18,206 bases of DNA, taken from positions 1 through 18,206 of the forward strand of contig DDCR01000183.1 in NCBI GenBank assembly GCA_002335115.1, written 5' to 3'. The DNA comes from Oceanospirillaceae bacterium UBA2001. Lineage in GTDB: Bacteria > Pseudomonadota > Gammaproteobacteria > Pseudomonadales > Balneatricaceae. A model generated the notes under the pieces. That model saw only the letters and a list, made by a program, of their open reading frames with translations, was not told where the DNA came from and did no database searches. Positions 7,331 through 15,402 of this stretch are shown one piece after another (within the stretch, counting starts at the first letter, position 1; each line of letters starts with the position of its first letter). A program made the translations under genes and the position numbers.

Positions 7331-8047
7331 TTACCAAGAACATTCGTGACCAGAGGCTTGAGCCACTGTTTCAAGCTTTACTTGGTGCGCCGCCAGTTCT
7401 TCATCTGTCGCCACGACCACCTTCAGCTCATAGGCTTGGAGGTCTGTTATTCTTCGCCGATCTAACGCAGTTTTTGACTGATTAGGGGATGTTTCTGCCC
7501 CTAACATTAAGTCTGTTTGACCTCCAGTCATGCTCAGGTAAACATCAGCTAATATCTCAGAATCTAACAAGGCGCCATGCACCTGTCGATGAGCATTATT
7601 AATCCCATACCTGCGGCACAAGGAGTCTAAATTATTCTTTTGGCCTGGGTGTTTTTGTCTGGCAAGTTTCAAGGAATCTGTAATTTTACAAATATCTGCA
7701 ATTTTTGGATAACTGCGCCCAGTTTTTTTGGCCACCAAAGCTAATTCATTATCTAAAAACCCAAGGTCAAAAGGCGCATTATGAATAATTAATTCAGCGT
7801 CTCTAATGAACTCGATAAAGGCATCGGCAACAGCTGAAAATAAGGGTTTATCTTGCACAAACTCCTCAGTAATACCATGCACTGCTTGGGCTTCCATTGG
7901 TATATCTCGTTCAGGATTAACGTATTCATGAAAGCTCTCACCAGTGAGACGCCTGTTAACCATTTCTAAGGCACCCACCTCTATTAAGCGATCACCTTGT
8001 TTGGATTCTAAACCGGTCGTTTCCGTATCTAAGACTATTAATCGCAA
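7331..8047 (-). CDS. dnaQ: DNA polymerase III epsilon subunit (3'-5' proofreading exonuclease)
   Basis: DnaQ is the editing exonuclease of the replicative polymerase and binds the alpha subunit. The 238 residues match the family (E. coli 243). The DEDDh exonuclease motifs are complete: Asp7 and Glu9 in VLDTETTG, Asp94 in HNAPFDLGFLDNEL, and His157 with Asp162 in HGALLDSEILADVY. After about residue 180 comes the flexible linker and the C-terminal alpha-binding segment, ending GHECSW, which resembles the E. coli end. The start is TTG at 8047-8045 with AGGA seven bases upstream; no ATG offers a better start, since Asp7 lies so close. It is 18 bases downstream of rnhA in the same direction. In E. 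coli the two genes are divergent; this tandem order is common in other gammaproteobacteria. Confidence 0.95.
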   Translation of the reverse strand: MRLIVLDTETTGLESKQGDRLIEVGALEMVNRRLTGESFHEYVNPERDIPMEAQAVHGITEEFVQDKPLFSAVADAFIEFIRDAELIIHNAPFDLGFLDNELALVAKKTGRSYPKIADICKITDSLKLARQKHPGQKNNLDSLCRRYGINNAHRQVHGALLDSEILADVYLSMTGGQTDLMLGAETSPNQSKTALDRRRITDLQAYELKVVVATDEELAAHQVKLETVAQASGHECSW

Positions 8048-8065
8048 AATTTATTCCTGTATGAT

Positions 8066-8509
8066 TTATCTAGTGTGTTCAGCAGCACCTAGGTTAGCTA
8101 GGTCATCTGCAATTTCATTTTCAATATGCCCACTATGCCCCTTGACCCAATGCCACTTTACCTCATGGCCTTGTACAGCCTGATCTAGGAGTTGCCAAAG
8201 ATCAGCATTTTTAACAGGTTTTTTAGCGGCGGTACGCCAATTATTCTTACGCCAATTAACAATCCATTCCGTAATGCCTTTGCGCACATATTGGGAGTCA
8301 GTCGTCAGATCAACCTTGCATGGCCGTGTCAAAGCCTCGAGTCCTTTAATGGCAGCCATCAGCTCCATACGGTTATTCGTTGTGACGGGCTCACCACCAT
8401 ACAAGCGTTTCTCTTGTTCTTTAAAACGCATCAGCACTCCCCAACCACCTGGACCTGGATTACCTTTGCATGCACCATCTGTAAATAGTTCAATGCGATC
8501 TGAAGTCAA
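8066..8509 (-). CDS. rnhA: Ribonuclease HI
   Basis: RNase HI cuts the RNA strand of RNA-DNA hybrids, removing R-loops and Okazaki primers. The 147 residues are close to the E. coli length of 155. All catalytic residues are visible: Asp11 in [17 protein letters not shown], Glu49 in NNRMELMAA, Asp71 in [11 protein letters not shown], Asp135 in NEIADDLAN, and the assisting His125 in WVKGHSGH. The basic handle region with [16 protein letters not shown] is present. The start is TTG at 8509-8507, directly after the TGA stop of the yafS-type gene, with GGAG about 10 bases upstream. The next in-frame methionine (Met48) would remove the first catalytic aspartate, so TTG is firmly supported. It is probably cotranscribed with its upstream neighbour and dnaQ. 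Confidence 0.96.
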   Translation of the reverse strand: MTSDRIELFTDGACKGNPGPGGWGVLMRFKEQEKRLYGGEPVTTNNRMELMAAIKGLEALTRPCKVDLTTDSQYVRKGITEWIVNWRKNNWRTAAKKPVKNADLWQLLDQAVQGHEVKWHWVKGHSGHIENEIADDLANLGAAEHTR

Positions 8510-9265
8510 TCAACTGTGCTCCAATGGTTGTTTATTTTGACTGGGTTGGCGGGTTGCTCCAGCTAAGCCAAAACTGCGTTTTACAATGCTATTGCGCCAA
8601 TGAGTTTTAAGTATATGCACTCGGGTCTCTTGTTTTACTGCAGATAGAACATAGCCAGCCCCCAAGGGGTTAAAGAAGTTAGATAACCAAGGACTCATCT
8701 TCCATTTGCCAGGTGCACAATCATATACAGGCTTAATCTCAAAGTCACCAAAACTGAGCAGTGTTAGCCAGTCCTTAAGTCTACTGTAAGCGATAAAATT
8801 AGCTCGCCAAGGTAGACCACGTTTTAGCCTTAAATGGCGCCACAAACCCCATAGGCTGTAGGGATTAAACCCAGTAATTACAACTCGACCGCCAGCATTA
8901 ACTACCCTAGCAACTTCTCGAAGGGTTTGATGTGGGTTATCACTCATGTCCAATACATGCTGAAGAACCACAAGGTCTATAGATTCGCTAGCTAGGGGTA
9001 ATTGATGTGGATCCATCACCACATCACCCCCCAAATTAAAATTTGATGTTAGGGCCATGGCATTTTTTATGGGGCTCACTAGATTGGAACTTAATTTGGC
9101 ATTGAGTCCTAAATAAACACTATAATGGCCAAAAGCTCTGGGCATCAATAACGTTAACTGCTGCTGTTCTTGAGCCATGAATGAGGCCCCTTTTTTACTG
9201 GTTAACCATGTGGCAAATTGTTGTTCTTCGAATTGACACGATTGTAAGTGGGTGTTTTTATTCAT
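8510..9265 (-). CDS. yafS: YafS-type SAM-dependent methyltransferase-like protein
   Basis: A 251-residue class I methyltransferase-like protein that I recognise as the counterpart of E. coli YafS, which also sits between gloB and rnhA. Supporting segments are DPHQLPLASESIDLVVLQHVL (motif II/III region), a following REVARVVNAGGRVVITGFNP (motif IV-V), WLTLLSFGDFEI, and a C-terminal GLAGATRQ that matches the conserved YafS tail. The usual glycine-rich SAM-binding motif I is not recognisable: the position where it would fall reads YLGLNAKLSS. The substrate is unknown, and whether it is an active methyltransferase is open. The ATG at 9265 has a poor ribosome-binding site. It diverges from gloB over 96 bases, and its TGA abuts the rnhA start codon, so translation of rnhA is probably coupled to it. 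Confidence 0.82.
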   Translation of the reverse strand: MNKNTHLQSCQFEEQQFATWLTSKKGASFMAQEQQQLTLLMPRAFGHYSVYLGLNAKLSSNLVSPIKNAMALTSNFNLGGDVVMDPHQLPLASESIDLVVLQHVLDMSDNPHQTLREVARVVNAGGRVVITGFNPYSLWGLWRHLRLKRGLPWRANFIAYSRLKDWLTLLSFGDFEIKPVYDCAPGKWKMSPWLSNFFNPLGAGYVLSAVKQETRVHILKTHWRNSIVKRSFGLAGATRQPSQNKQPLEHS

Positions 9266-9361
9266 GCGTCATAATAAGCCATTCCTTGCCACCTTGCTTG
9301 CGTAATTTGCATCGCACAGCTACTCTTAGGAACAAATACTTAGATTAAGAAAGACCATACT

Positions 9362-10153
9362 ATGCCTGCATTAACTTCAAATCTGACCGTCACACCCCTA
9401 CCTGCATTTAATGATAACTACATTTGGTGTATCGAAAATGCAGAGGTAGACGGGTTCGTAGTGGTTGATCCAGGCGACTCACAAGTTGTTATTGAGCAGG
9501 CTTTAAAGCTACAAAAAAAACTCTCTGCTATATTGGTTACGCACCACCATGCTGACCACACAGGTGGCATTAAAGCCCTCCTTGAACATTTTGGAGACCT
9601 TCCCGTATACGGACCAGCCAACAGCCCTTATGCAGGCATTACTCATAAACTTAAGGAAAATGACTCAGTCAGGCTATTTGATACTCACTTTAGCATTATG
9701 GAGATTCCTGGCCATACCCTAGACCACATTGCCTATTATAATGACCAACAAGGCCTTTTATTTTGTGGAGACACCCTATTCTTAGCGGGTTGTGGCCGAG
9801 TGTTTGAAGGGTCTCCTTTGCAGATGCATCAGTCACTCAATAAAATTATGGCTTTGCCTGCCATGACCATGGCCTATCCAACCCATGAATACAGTGTTGC
9901 AAACTTGAAATTTGCCATGGCGGTGGATGGCAACAATGAGGCCTTAAAGTTAGCTCAAACAATGTGCCATGAAATTAGAGCTGAGAACGAAGTGACATTG
10001 CCCACGCGTTTGGCACAAGAAGCGGCGATTAACCCTTTTTTACGCACTCATGATAAGGCCGTTATTGCCAGTGCAGAAAATTTTCAACAACAAACATTAA
10101 AAACCCCCGTAGAGGTCTTTACCGTTTTAAGACAGTGGAAAAACAACTTTTAG
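9362..10153 (+). CDS. gloB: Hydroxyacylglutathione hydrolase (glyoxalase II)
   Basis: GloB hydrolyses S-D-lactoylglutathione to D-lactate and glutathione, the second step of methylglyoxal detoxification in the cytoplasm. The 263 residues fit the family (about 250-260). The metallo-beta-lactamase fold motifs are clear: THHHADHTGG supplies binuclear-metal ligands His61, His63, Asp65 and His66; GHTLDH supplies His118; FCGDTLFLAGCGRVFEG supplies the bridging aspartate; and YPTHEYSVANLKFA supplies the last histidine and the glutathione-contacting region. The C-terminal glyoxalase II domain is present, including LPTRLAQEAAINPFLR. The ATG follows a weak AAGAAAG. It is divergent from the yafS-type gene and followed by mltD, the same order seen in many gammaproteobacteria. 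glxA/gloA is not in the window. Confidence 0.96.
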   Translation: MPALTSNLTVTPLPAFNDNYIWCIENAEVDGFVVVDPGDSQVVIEQALKLQKKLSAILVTHHHADHTGGIKALLEHFGDLPVYGPANSPYAGITHKLKENDSVRLFDTHFSIMEIPGHTLDHIAYYNDQQGLLFCGDTLFLAGCGRVFEGSPLQMHQSLNKIMALPAMTMAYPTHEYSVANLKFAMAVDGNNEALKLAQTMCHEIRAENEVTLPTRLAQEAAINPFLRTHDKAVIASAENFQQQTLKTPVEVFTVLRQWKNNF

Positions 10154-10206
10154 TCGTTATTAGTGCTAAAAAGACAAGTAACTAACCCTAGACTGGGCAT
10201 TCTATA

Positions 10207-10234
10207 TTGACCTTGGCACCTAGCCTGCTAAAAT
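10207..10234 (+). promoter_or_regulatory. Sigma70-type promoter for mltD
   Basis: TTGACC (10207-10212), a 16-base spacer and TAAAAT (10229-10234). The transcript would start near 10241, about 30 bases before the mltD TTG. It implies that mltD can be expressed independently of gloB, which ends at 10153. Confidence 0.55.
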
Positions 10235-10270
10235 CAACGGGCTCTCGACATCAAAAAATGTGACCTTGCT

Positions 10271-12145
10271 TTGACAAACGTTTTTCTTCCATCATTCACT
10301 CGAATTCCACTTAATGCCATTTTATTAATGCTCGCATTGTTTTGCCTTAGCGCTTGTCAAACGGCACAGTTAAAAACTACCGTTGCCAATGAGCCTGCCT
10401 CAGAAACAGCAATAGCCACTGCAACCCCTGAAGTTGATCACACGAATAATGATTCTGAGACAGCTATGGTTGAAGATATGGCGATCAAATTGGTCGTAGA
10501 GCCACTGTCAGATAACACAGCAACCAGTGACATGGCTCCCCCAATGGGTGAAGAACCTTACCAGTCTGCTCAAGCTATCGCCCAAAATATCAGTAATGAT
10601 AATTACCTAAACTGGTCTGAACTTGACTCTGAGGCAAGCACTGATGCCGCTGCAAAACTTCTTGCCGAAGCACAGAGAAAACCTAAAAGCGACGCACCTC
10701 CAAAGGTAAACGTAACCCCAACGCCTGAAGTTCCCCCAGTTCTTGATCTGTGGCAGCTTACTGTGGCAAATTATGGCTTAGAGTTTGTAGACAACAAACG
10801 CATTAAGCAACAGTACAACTTTTATAACAAACATCCAGAACTCATGCATCGTGTGACCACTAGAGCAAGTCGGTATTATCACTTTATGTTGCATGCAGCC
10901 TTAGACAAGTCTATACCTGCTGAAATCGCACTCATCCCTATCATTGAAAGTGGGTTTGATCCCTTTGCCTATTCTTCTGGGCGCGCATCTGGAGCTTGGC
11001 AATTTATTCCAGCGACAGGGCGAGGTTTTGGCCTCAAACAAAATTGGTGGATTGATGGACGCAGAGACATTGTCGCTTCCACAAATGCGGCCCACAAATA
11101 TCTCTTACAATTACACAAAATGTTCGATGGTGACTGGTTGCTCGCAATTGCATCTTATAATGGCGGTCAAGGCACCGTCCAAAAAGCCATAAAACGGAAC
11201 ATAAAAGCCGGCAAACCAACAGATTTTTGGTCATTGAAGTTGCCCAGAGAAACGATGAACTATGTGCCTAAATTATTGGCTGTAGCCCGAGTAGTGGCAG
11301 AGAATGCGGGCACTAAAACACTTTATAGCATCGACGATGAAGCCTACTTTGAAGCTGTCGATGTTGGGTCACAAATTGATTTGGCACAAGCTGCCGAAAT
11401 GGCGAATATTACAACAGACGAAATGTATCGCTTAAATCCCGCCTACAATCAATGGGCCACCGACCCAAAGGGCCCACACAAACTTCTCATTCCTATTGCT
11501 CATATTGAACGCTTTAAAACTAGCTTATTGGAACTTCCCTCGAGTAAGCGAGTGACTTGGAACCGATATAAAATAGTCTCAGGTGACAGTCTAGGCAAGA
11601 TTGCCCAGCGCTTTAAAGTCAGTGTCGACTTACTGCGCACCATTAATAATATTAACGGTAGTATGATTAGGATGGGTAAAACCCTGATGATTCCTATTGC
11701 CAGTAAAGACGCTGCGGCTTACAGCTTAAGTGCCGCTCAGCGGGTGATTAACCGTCAAAAACAGATTACACAAAATCAGGCTAGCCAACGCATTGAATAC
11801 AAAGTAAAAAGTGGCGACAGCCTGTGGAAGATCGCTAAAAAGTACAAAATTAGCATTAAACAAATTGCTAGTTGGAATAAATTGGGAACCCGATCCGTGC
11901 TGCAAATTGGTGATAAGTTGAGCATTTGGCCGCGCAGCACCACAACCAAGCTGGCCAGACCAGGCCGCAAAGTCGTTAAGAAACTAACCTATAAAGTACG
12001 TTCTGGCGATAACCTATCAACCATTGCCCAGCGTTTTAGTGTGACGGTGAAAGACATTAGAAAATGGAATAGGCGTCTGAAAAAATACTTGCAACCAGGC
12101 CAGAAGTTAAGCCTCTTTGTGAACGTCACCAAAATTAAAAAATAA
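10271..12145 (+). CDS. mltD: Membrane-bound lytic murein transglycosylase D, LysM-containing lipoprotein
   Basis: MltD cleaves peptidoglycan glycan strands to 1,6-anhydromuramic acid products. The protein has an N-terminal lipoprotein signal with hydrophobic core and lipobox LSAC (Cys29), placing it in the cell envelope, probably the outer membrane. A long acidic, Ala/Thr/Pro-rich spacer follows (about 30-160), then the SLT domain with catalytic Glu226 in IPIIESGFDPFAYSSGRASG, AWQFIPATGRGFGL, and SYNGGQGTV. Three LysM repeats start at about 433, 510 and 574 (each YKxxSGDxLxxIA). At 624 residues it is longer than E. coli MltD (452, two LysM); the difference is the spacer and the third LysM. 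The only usable start in the open frame is TTG at 10271, without a recognisable ribosome-binding site; starting at Met20 would destroy the signal peptide. The C-terminal third is strongly basic, in contrast to the acidic spacer. Confidence 0.93.
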   Translation: MTNVFLPSFTRIPLNAILLMLALFCLSACQTAQLKTTVANEPASETAIATATPEVDHTNNDSETAMVEDMAIKLVVEPLSDNTATSDMAPPMGEEPYQSAQAIAQNISNDNYLNWSELDSEASTDAAAKLLAEAQRKPKSDAPPKVNVTPTPEVPPVLDLWQLTVANYGLEFVDNKRIKQQYNFYNKHPELMHRVTTRASRYYHFMLHAALDKSIPAEIALIPIIESGFDPFAYSSGRASGAWQFIPATGRGFGLKQNWWIDGRRDIVASTNAAHKYLLQLHKMFDGDWLLAIASYNGGQGTVQKAIKRNIKAGKPTDFWSLKLPRETMNYVPKLLAVARVVAENAGTKTLYSIDDEAYFEAVDVGSQIDLAQAAEMANITTDEMYRLNPAYNQWATDPKGPHKLLIPIAHIERFKTSLLELPSSKRVTWNRYKIVSGDSLGKIAQRFKVSVDLLRTINNINGSMIRMGKTLMIPIASKDAAAYSLSAAQRVINRQKQITQNQASQRIEYKVKSGDSLWKIAKKYKISIKQIASWNKLGTRSVLQIGDKLSIWPRSTTTKLARPGRKVVKKLTYKVRSGDNLSTIAQRFSVTVKDIRKWNRRLKKYLQPGQKLSLFVNVTKIKK

Positions 12146-12150
12146 CTAAA

Positions 12151-12176
12151 AAAACCCGCTAAAGCGGGTTTTTTTT
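12151..12176. terminator. Bidirectional rho-independent terminator between mltD and the BMP operon
   Basis: The stem AAAACCCGC (12151-12159) pairs with GCGGGTTTT (12164-12172) around a TAAA loop, followed by a run of T to 12176. On the opposite strand the same stem is followed by seven T, so it can end both mltD (stop at 12145) and the convergent BMP gene (stop at 12230). Confidence 0.92.
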
Positions 12177-12229
12177 ATGCTATTTGGTCACGTGGTTAAG
12201 GCGTTTACCAGTGCACAGATTCGACTCAC

Positions 12230-13294
12230 TTAGAGCTGGTCATCAACCCCTTGAACATACCAGTCCATACCCAGCAAAGTGCCCATATCGACAGTCGTTC
12301 CTGCAGCTGCAGCTATGCTGCCATCTTGCTTATATACAGGGCCAGCAAACGGATGTAATTTACCTGTTTTAATGGCTTCAGCGGTTGCTTCGGCTCTCGC
12401 TTTAACAGCTGCTGGCATATTTATGAAGGGCCCCATTTCAACCATGTTGGCATCCATACCACCAAAGGTATCAGTACTCACCCAAGAACCATCCAATACC
12501 GCTTGAGTACGGGCAATGTAATAGTCAGCCCAGTTATCAATAATAGAAGTTAACAAGGCATTGGGCGCAAAGGCAGCCATATCAGAGGCTTGACCAAAGG
12601 CACTAACACCTTGCTCTTCTGCCACTTGCACTGCTGCTGTAGAGTCTGTGTGTTGGGTAATAATATCCGCACCTTGGCTGATCAATACCTTAGCCGCATC
12701 GGCTTCACGGCCTGGGTCAAACCAAGAGTTAACCCATACGACTTTAAGTTTAAAGTCCGGATTAACCGTTTGCGCACCCAACAAGAAAGAGTTGATACCC
12801 CGCACTACTTCAGGAATAGGGAAAGAACCAATGTATCCTGCTACTCCCGACTTTGACATCTGCGCAGCGATCTGACCAATGACATAACGTCCTTCATAAA
12901 AGCGCGCGCCGTAAGTCGATACGTTATCACTTCTTTTGTAGCCCGTGGCGTGTTCAAATTTAACGTCTGGAAATTTAGCTGCAACGTTCATCGTTGGATC
13001 CATATAACCAAATGAAGTGGTGAAAATTAAGCCTGCACCTTGGCGTGCTAGTCGCGTAATGGTGCGTTCAGCATCTGGGCCTTCAGGCACATTTTCAACA
13101 AACACAGTTTCCACTTTATCACCAAAGTGGGCATCAATGGCCTGACGTCCTTGATCATGTTGATAGGTCCAGCCGTGATCTCCAGGCGGGCCAATGTAGA
13201 TAAATCCTACCTTGAGTTTATCTGCAGCAATCGCAGAAACAGACAGTGCTGAAGCTAGGACGATGCCGGCAGCAGCTTTAAGCAACTTATTCAT
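12230..13294 (-). CDS. BMP family ABC transporter substrate-binding protein (probable nucleoside-type ligand)
   Basis: A periplasmic binding protein of the BMP/PnrA/Med family, 354 residues. The N-terminus MNKLLKAAAGIVLASALSVSAIAA is a Sec signal (basic start, hydrophobic core, Ala-x-Ala cleavage near residue 24) and has no lipobox, so the protein is a soluble periplasmic component rather than a lipoprotein. Typical segments are KVGFIYIGPPGDHGW, ARQGAGLIFTTSFGYMDP, VRGINSFLLGAQ and VWVNSWFDPGREADAAKVLI. Characterised relatives (PnrA/TmpC, NupN) bind purine nucleosides; other BMP proteins in proteobacteria have no proven ligand. The ATG is preceded by a strong GAGGAG. It is the last gene of the operon, 71 bases after the second permease, whereas the binding protein is often first. 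The transporter context is firm; the substrate is inferred. Confidence 0.87.
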   Translation of the reverse strand: MNKLLKAAAGIVLASALSVSAIAADKLKVGFIYIGPPGDHGWTYQHDQGRQAIDAHFGDKVETVFVENVPEGPDAERTITRLARQGAGLIFTTSFGYMDPTMNVAAKFPDVKFEHATGYKRSDNVSTYGARFYEGRYVIGQIAAQMSKSGVAGYIGSFPIPEVVRGINSFLLGAQTVNPDFKLKVVWVNSWFDPGREADAAKVLISQGADIITQHTDSTAAVQVAEEQGVSAFGQASDMAAFAPNALLTSIIDNWADYYIARTQAVLDGSWVSTDTFGGMDANMVEMGPFINMPAAVKARAEATAEAIKTGKLHPFAGPVYKQDGSIAAAAGTTVDMGTLLGMDWYVQGVDDQL

Positions 13295-13354
13295 ATAAAA
13301 TTCTCCTCATCAAATATGATGAATAATTATTAAAATGTTACAGAAATATTGACC

Positions 13355-13369
13355 TTAAGCGAAGCTTAA
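13355..13369 (-). other. Small inverted repeat at the permease stop codon, before the binding-protein gene
   Basis: TTAAGC-TTC-GCTTAA on the minus strand forms a six-base stem with a three-base loop and includes the TAA stop of the upstream permease gene. No T run follows, so it is not a terminator. It could be an RNA stability or processing element allowing different levels of permease and binding protein, but the stem is short and chance is possible. Confidence 0.25.
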
Positions 13370-14286
13370 CGATCAGGCACAAACCCTTGCCCTAAAGAGG
13401 CCGGGGTATTGATCACAGATAAACGCCGATTGGTTGAGATGATAACCAACGCTAAAATAGTTGCAACATAGGGCAGTGACGATAACAACTGCGCCGGAAT
13501 ACCGATACCCATGCCTTGGGCATACAGCCCCAAAATCCAAACGCCACCGAATAAATAGGCTCCCGCAGCTAATCTTGCGGGCAACCAAGTAGAAAATACC
13601 ACCAATGCTAAGGCAATCCAGCCCCTTCCCGCAGTCATATTTTCTATCCATTGTGGGGTATACACCAAGGATAAATAAGCCCCAGCAAGACCAGACGTAG
13701 CGCCACCAAATGCAATACAAGCATAACGTACGGTGACCACTCGATAACCTAAAGCATGAGCCGAATGATGGTTTTGACCCACAGCACGAATAATTAAACC
13801 CACTCGAGTGTGTTTCAAAATATAAGCCACACCTAGGGTTAAGATCACAGACAAGTAGACGAGTGGATCTTGGTCAAAAACTAACCGTCCCACATAGGGT
13901 AGATCCGTCAGTCCAGTAATAGACACACTGGTTAATTTGACACCGGGTAAACCCACAAACCCACTACCAATTAAACCCGAAAGCCCTAAACCCAGTAATG
14001 TAATCGCCAAACCCGTTGCCACTTGATTCGTCATTAAAGTTTGCGTTAATAAGCCAAATAACATGGATGTTGCAACACCCGCCAAAACTGCAGCCAAAAC
14101 GCCTAACCAAGGTGACCCTGTCACATAGGAAGCAGCGAAGCCAGTTACGGCTCCCATCACCATCATGCCCTCTATTCCTAGGTTAAGTACACCTGAACGC
14201 TCAACGACCAACTCGCCAATAGCGGCTAACAACAGAGGTGTCGACGCGGTTATGATGGTTAGAATTATGGCTTCATATGCACTCAT
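13366..14286 (-). CDS. ABC transporter permease, BMP/nucleoside type (second permease)
   Basis: An integral inner-membrane permease of 306 residues in the BPD_transp_2 family (relatives: NupQ/YufQ, LivH/RbsC-like). It contains about eight hydrophobic segments. The conserved family phrase ERSGVLNLGIEGMMVMGA occurs near residues 29-46, and GLIIRAVGQNHHSAHALGY lies in the cytoplasmic loop expected to contact the ATPase. The ATG overlaps the TGA of the preceding permease as ATGA, a classic coupled junction. Together with the preceding permease it should form the heterodimeric channel. The C-terminal tail ends in GFVPDR. The family assignment is secure; the transported compound is inferred from the BMP partner. 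Confidence 0.9.
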   Translation of the reverse strand: MSAYEAIILTIITASTPLLLAAIGELVVERSGVLNLGIEGMMVMGAVTGFAASYVTGSPWLGVLAAVLAGVATSMLFGLLTQTLMTNQVATGLAITLLGLGLSGLIGSGFVGLPGVKLTSVSITGLTDLPYVGRLVFDQDPLVYLSVILTLGVAYILKHTRVGLIIRAVGQNHHSAHALGYRVVTVRYACIAFGGATSGLAGAYLSLVYTPQWIENMTAGRGWIALALVVFSTWLPARLAAGAYLFGGVWILGLYAQGMGIGIPAQLLSSLPYVATILALVIISTNRRLSVINTPASLGQGFVPDR

Positions 14287-15401
14287 GATGCGCCACCTTC
14301 ACTCAATTTTCTGGCTTGATTCACTTGGCTTCCTTGATTCACTTGACGTCCTATCCATTTAAGTCGATATAGAATTAATGTATCACACATCAAAATAAAG
14401 AATAAAAGCATGCCCTGAAACACTTGAGTGGTCTTATCCGAAATACCTAATTCGATTTGTACTCCCTCACCACCAATGTAGCTTACCGCTAGCAAAAGAC
14501 CTGCAAATATGACGCCTAGTGGGTTTAAACGTCCCAAAAATGCCACAATAATCGCTGTAAAACCGTAATTTGGAGAGATATGTGGTTGTAACTGGCCAAT
14601 GGGGCCTGCGACTTCGATTAAACCAGCAAGACCAGCCAGTGCGCCAGACAAAGCAAAGCAGAACCAGACCATTTTAAGGTGTGAAAAACCGGCAAAAGCA
14701 CCGGCTCTTGGAGCGCTGCCAACCACCTTAATTTCAAAACCTTTGAGGGTATGGCGCATGACCCAAAATAAGACCAAGGCAGCGATCAAAGACACGATTA
14801 AACCCAGGTGCATGCGGCCGTCACCCCACATAGGTAAAAGATGCCAACCTTCAAATGCCACTGACTTTGGAAAGTTATACCCTTGGGGGTCCTTCCATGG
14901 GCCGCGTACCACCCAATCTAATAATAACTGTGCGATATAAACCAGCATCAAACTAGTCAGGATTTCATTAACCCCAAAACGAGTCTTTAACCAAGCAGGA
15001 ATCAAGCCAAACAGTGCCCCACCGAGTGCCCCTAGGCATAACATGGCTAACAGTGCTAACGGCGACTGCCATTCACCCCACAACACGGGAACCATAGCCC
15101 CCATAAGGGCACCAACAGTGAGTTGTCCCTCAGCACCGATGTTCCACACATTAGCCTTAAAACAAACGGCTAAACCCACACCAATCAATACCAATGGCCC
15201 AGCTTTAACTAATACCTCTTCTATGGACCACCAACTGGTCAAGGGATCAATGAAATACAGGTACAGCGCTGTCAAAGGAGGCTTACCCATCATCGCAAAA
15301 ATTAGGCCACCCATTATGATCGTCAAAAAGATAGCCAATACAGGGGACCATAGGTTCATTATGCTAGAAGCTTGGCTGCGTTTTTCTAAAATTAACTGCA
15401 T
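14283..15401 (-). CDS. ABC transporter permease, BMP/nucleoside type (first permease)
   Basis: An inner-membrane permease with many hydrophobic segments, related to NupP/YufP of nucleoside transporters. Typical sequence includes GPLVLIGVGLAVCFKANVWNIGAEGQLTVGA (quoted here only as a landmark: lead part GPLVLIGVGLAVC, then NIGAEGQL), RFGVNEILTSLML, and GFEIKVVGSAPRAGAFAG in the ATPase-contacting loop. A longer reading from an ATG at 15434 would overlap the ATPase gene by 32 bases. The ATG at 15401 lies one base after the ATPase TAA and has GGGAG six bases upstream, so I take 372 residues starting MQLILEKRSQ. Its TGA overlaps the start of the second permease. The gene order and overlaps indicate translation as one unit with its neighbours. 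Confidence 0.9.
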   Translation of the reverse strand: MQLILEKRSQASSIMNLWSPVLAIFLTIIMGGLIFAMMGKPPLTALYLYFIDPLTSWWSIEEVLVKAGPLVLIGVGLAVCFKANVWNIGAEGQLTVGALMGAMVPVLWGEWQSPLALLAMLCLGALGGALFGLIPAWLKTRFGVNEILTSLMLVYIAQLLLDWVVRGPWKDPQGYNFPKSVAFEGWHLLPMWGDGRMHLGLIVSLIAALVLFWVMRHTLKGFEIKVVGSAPRAGAFAGFSHLKMVWFCFALSGALAGLAGLIEVAGPIGQLQPHISPNYGFTAIIVAFLGRLNPLGVIFAGLLLAVSYIGGEGVQIELGISDKTTQVFQGMLLFFILMCDTLILYRLKWIGRQVNQGSQVNQARKLSEGGAS

Positions 15402-15402
15402 G

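Noticed and set aside
12188..12236. tRNA-like words (GTGGTTAAGGCG and GATTCGACTC) downstream of the mltD terminator
   Set aside because: The spacing is wrong, and no acceptor stem, anticodon stem or matching T stem can be built. The stretch also runs into the end of the BMP gene. At most a chance resemblance or a very decayed fragment.
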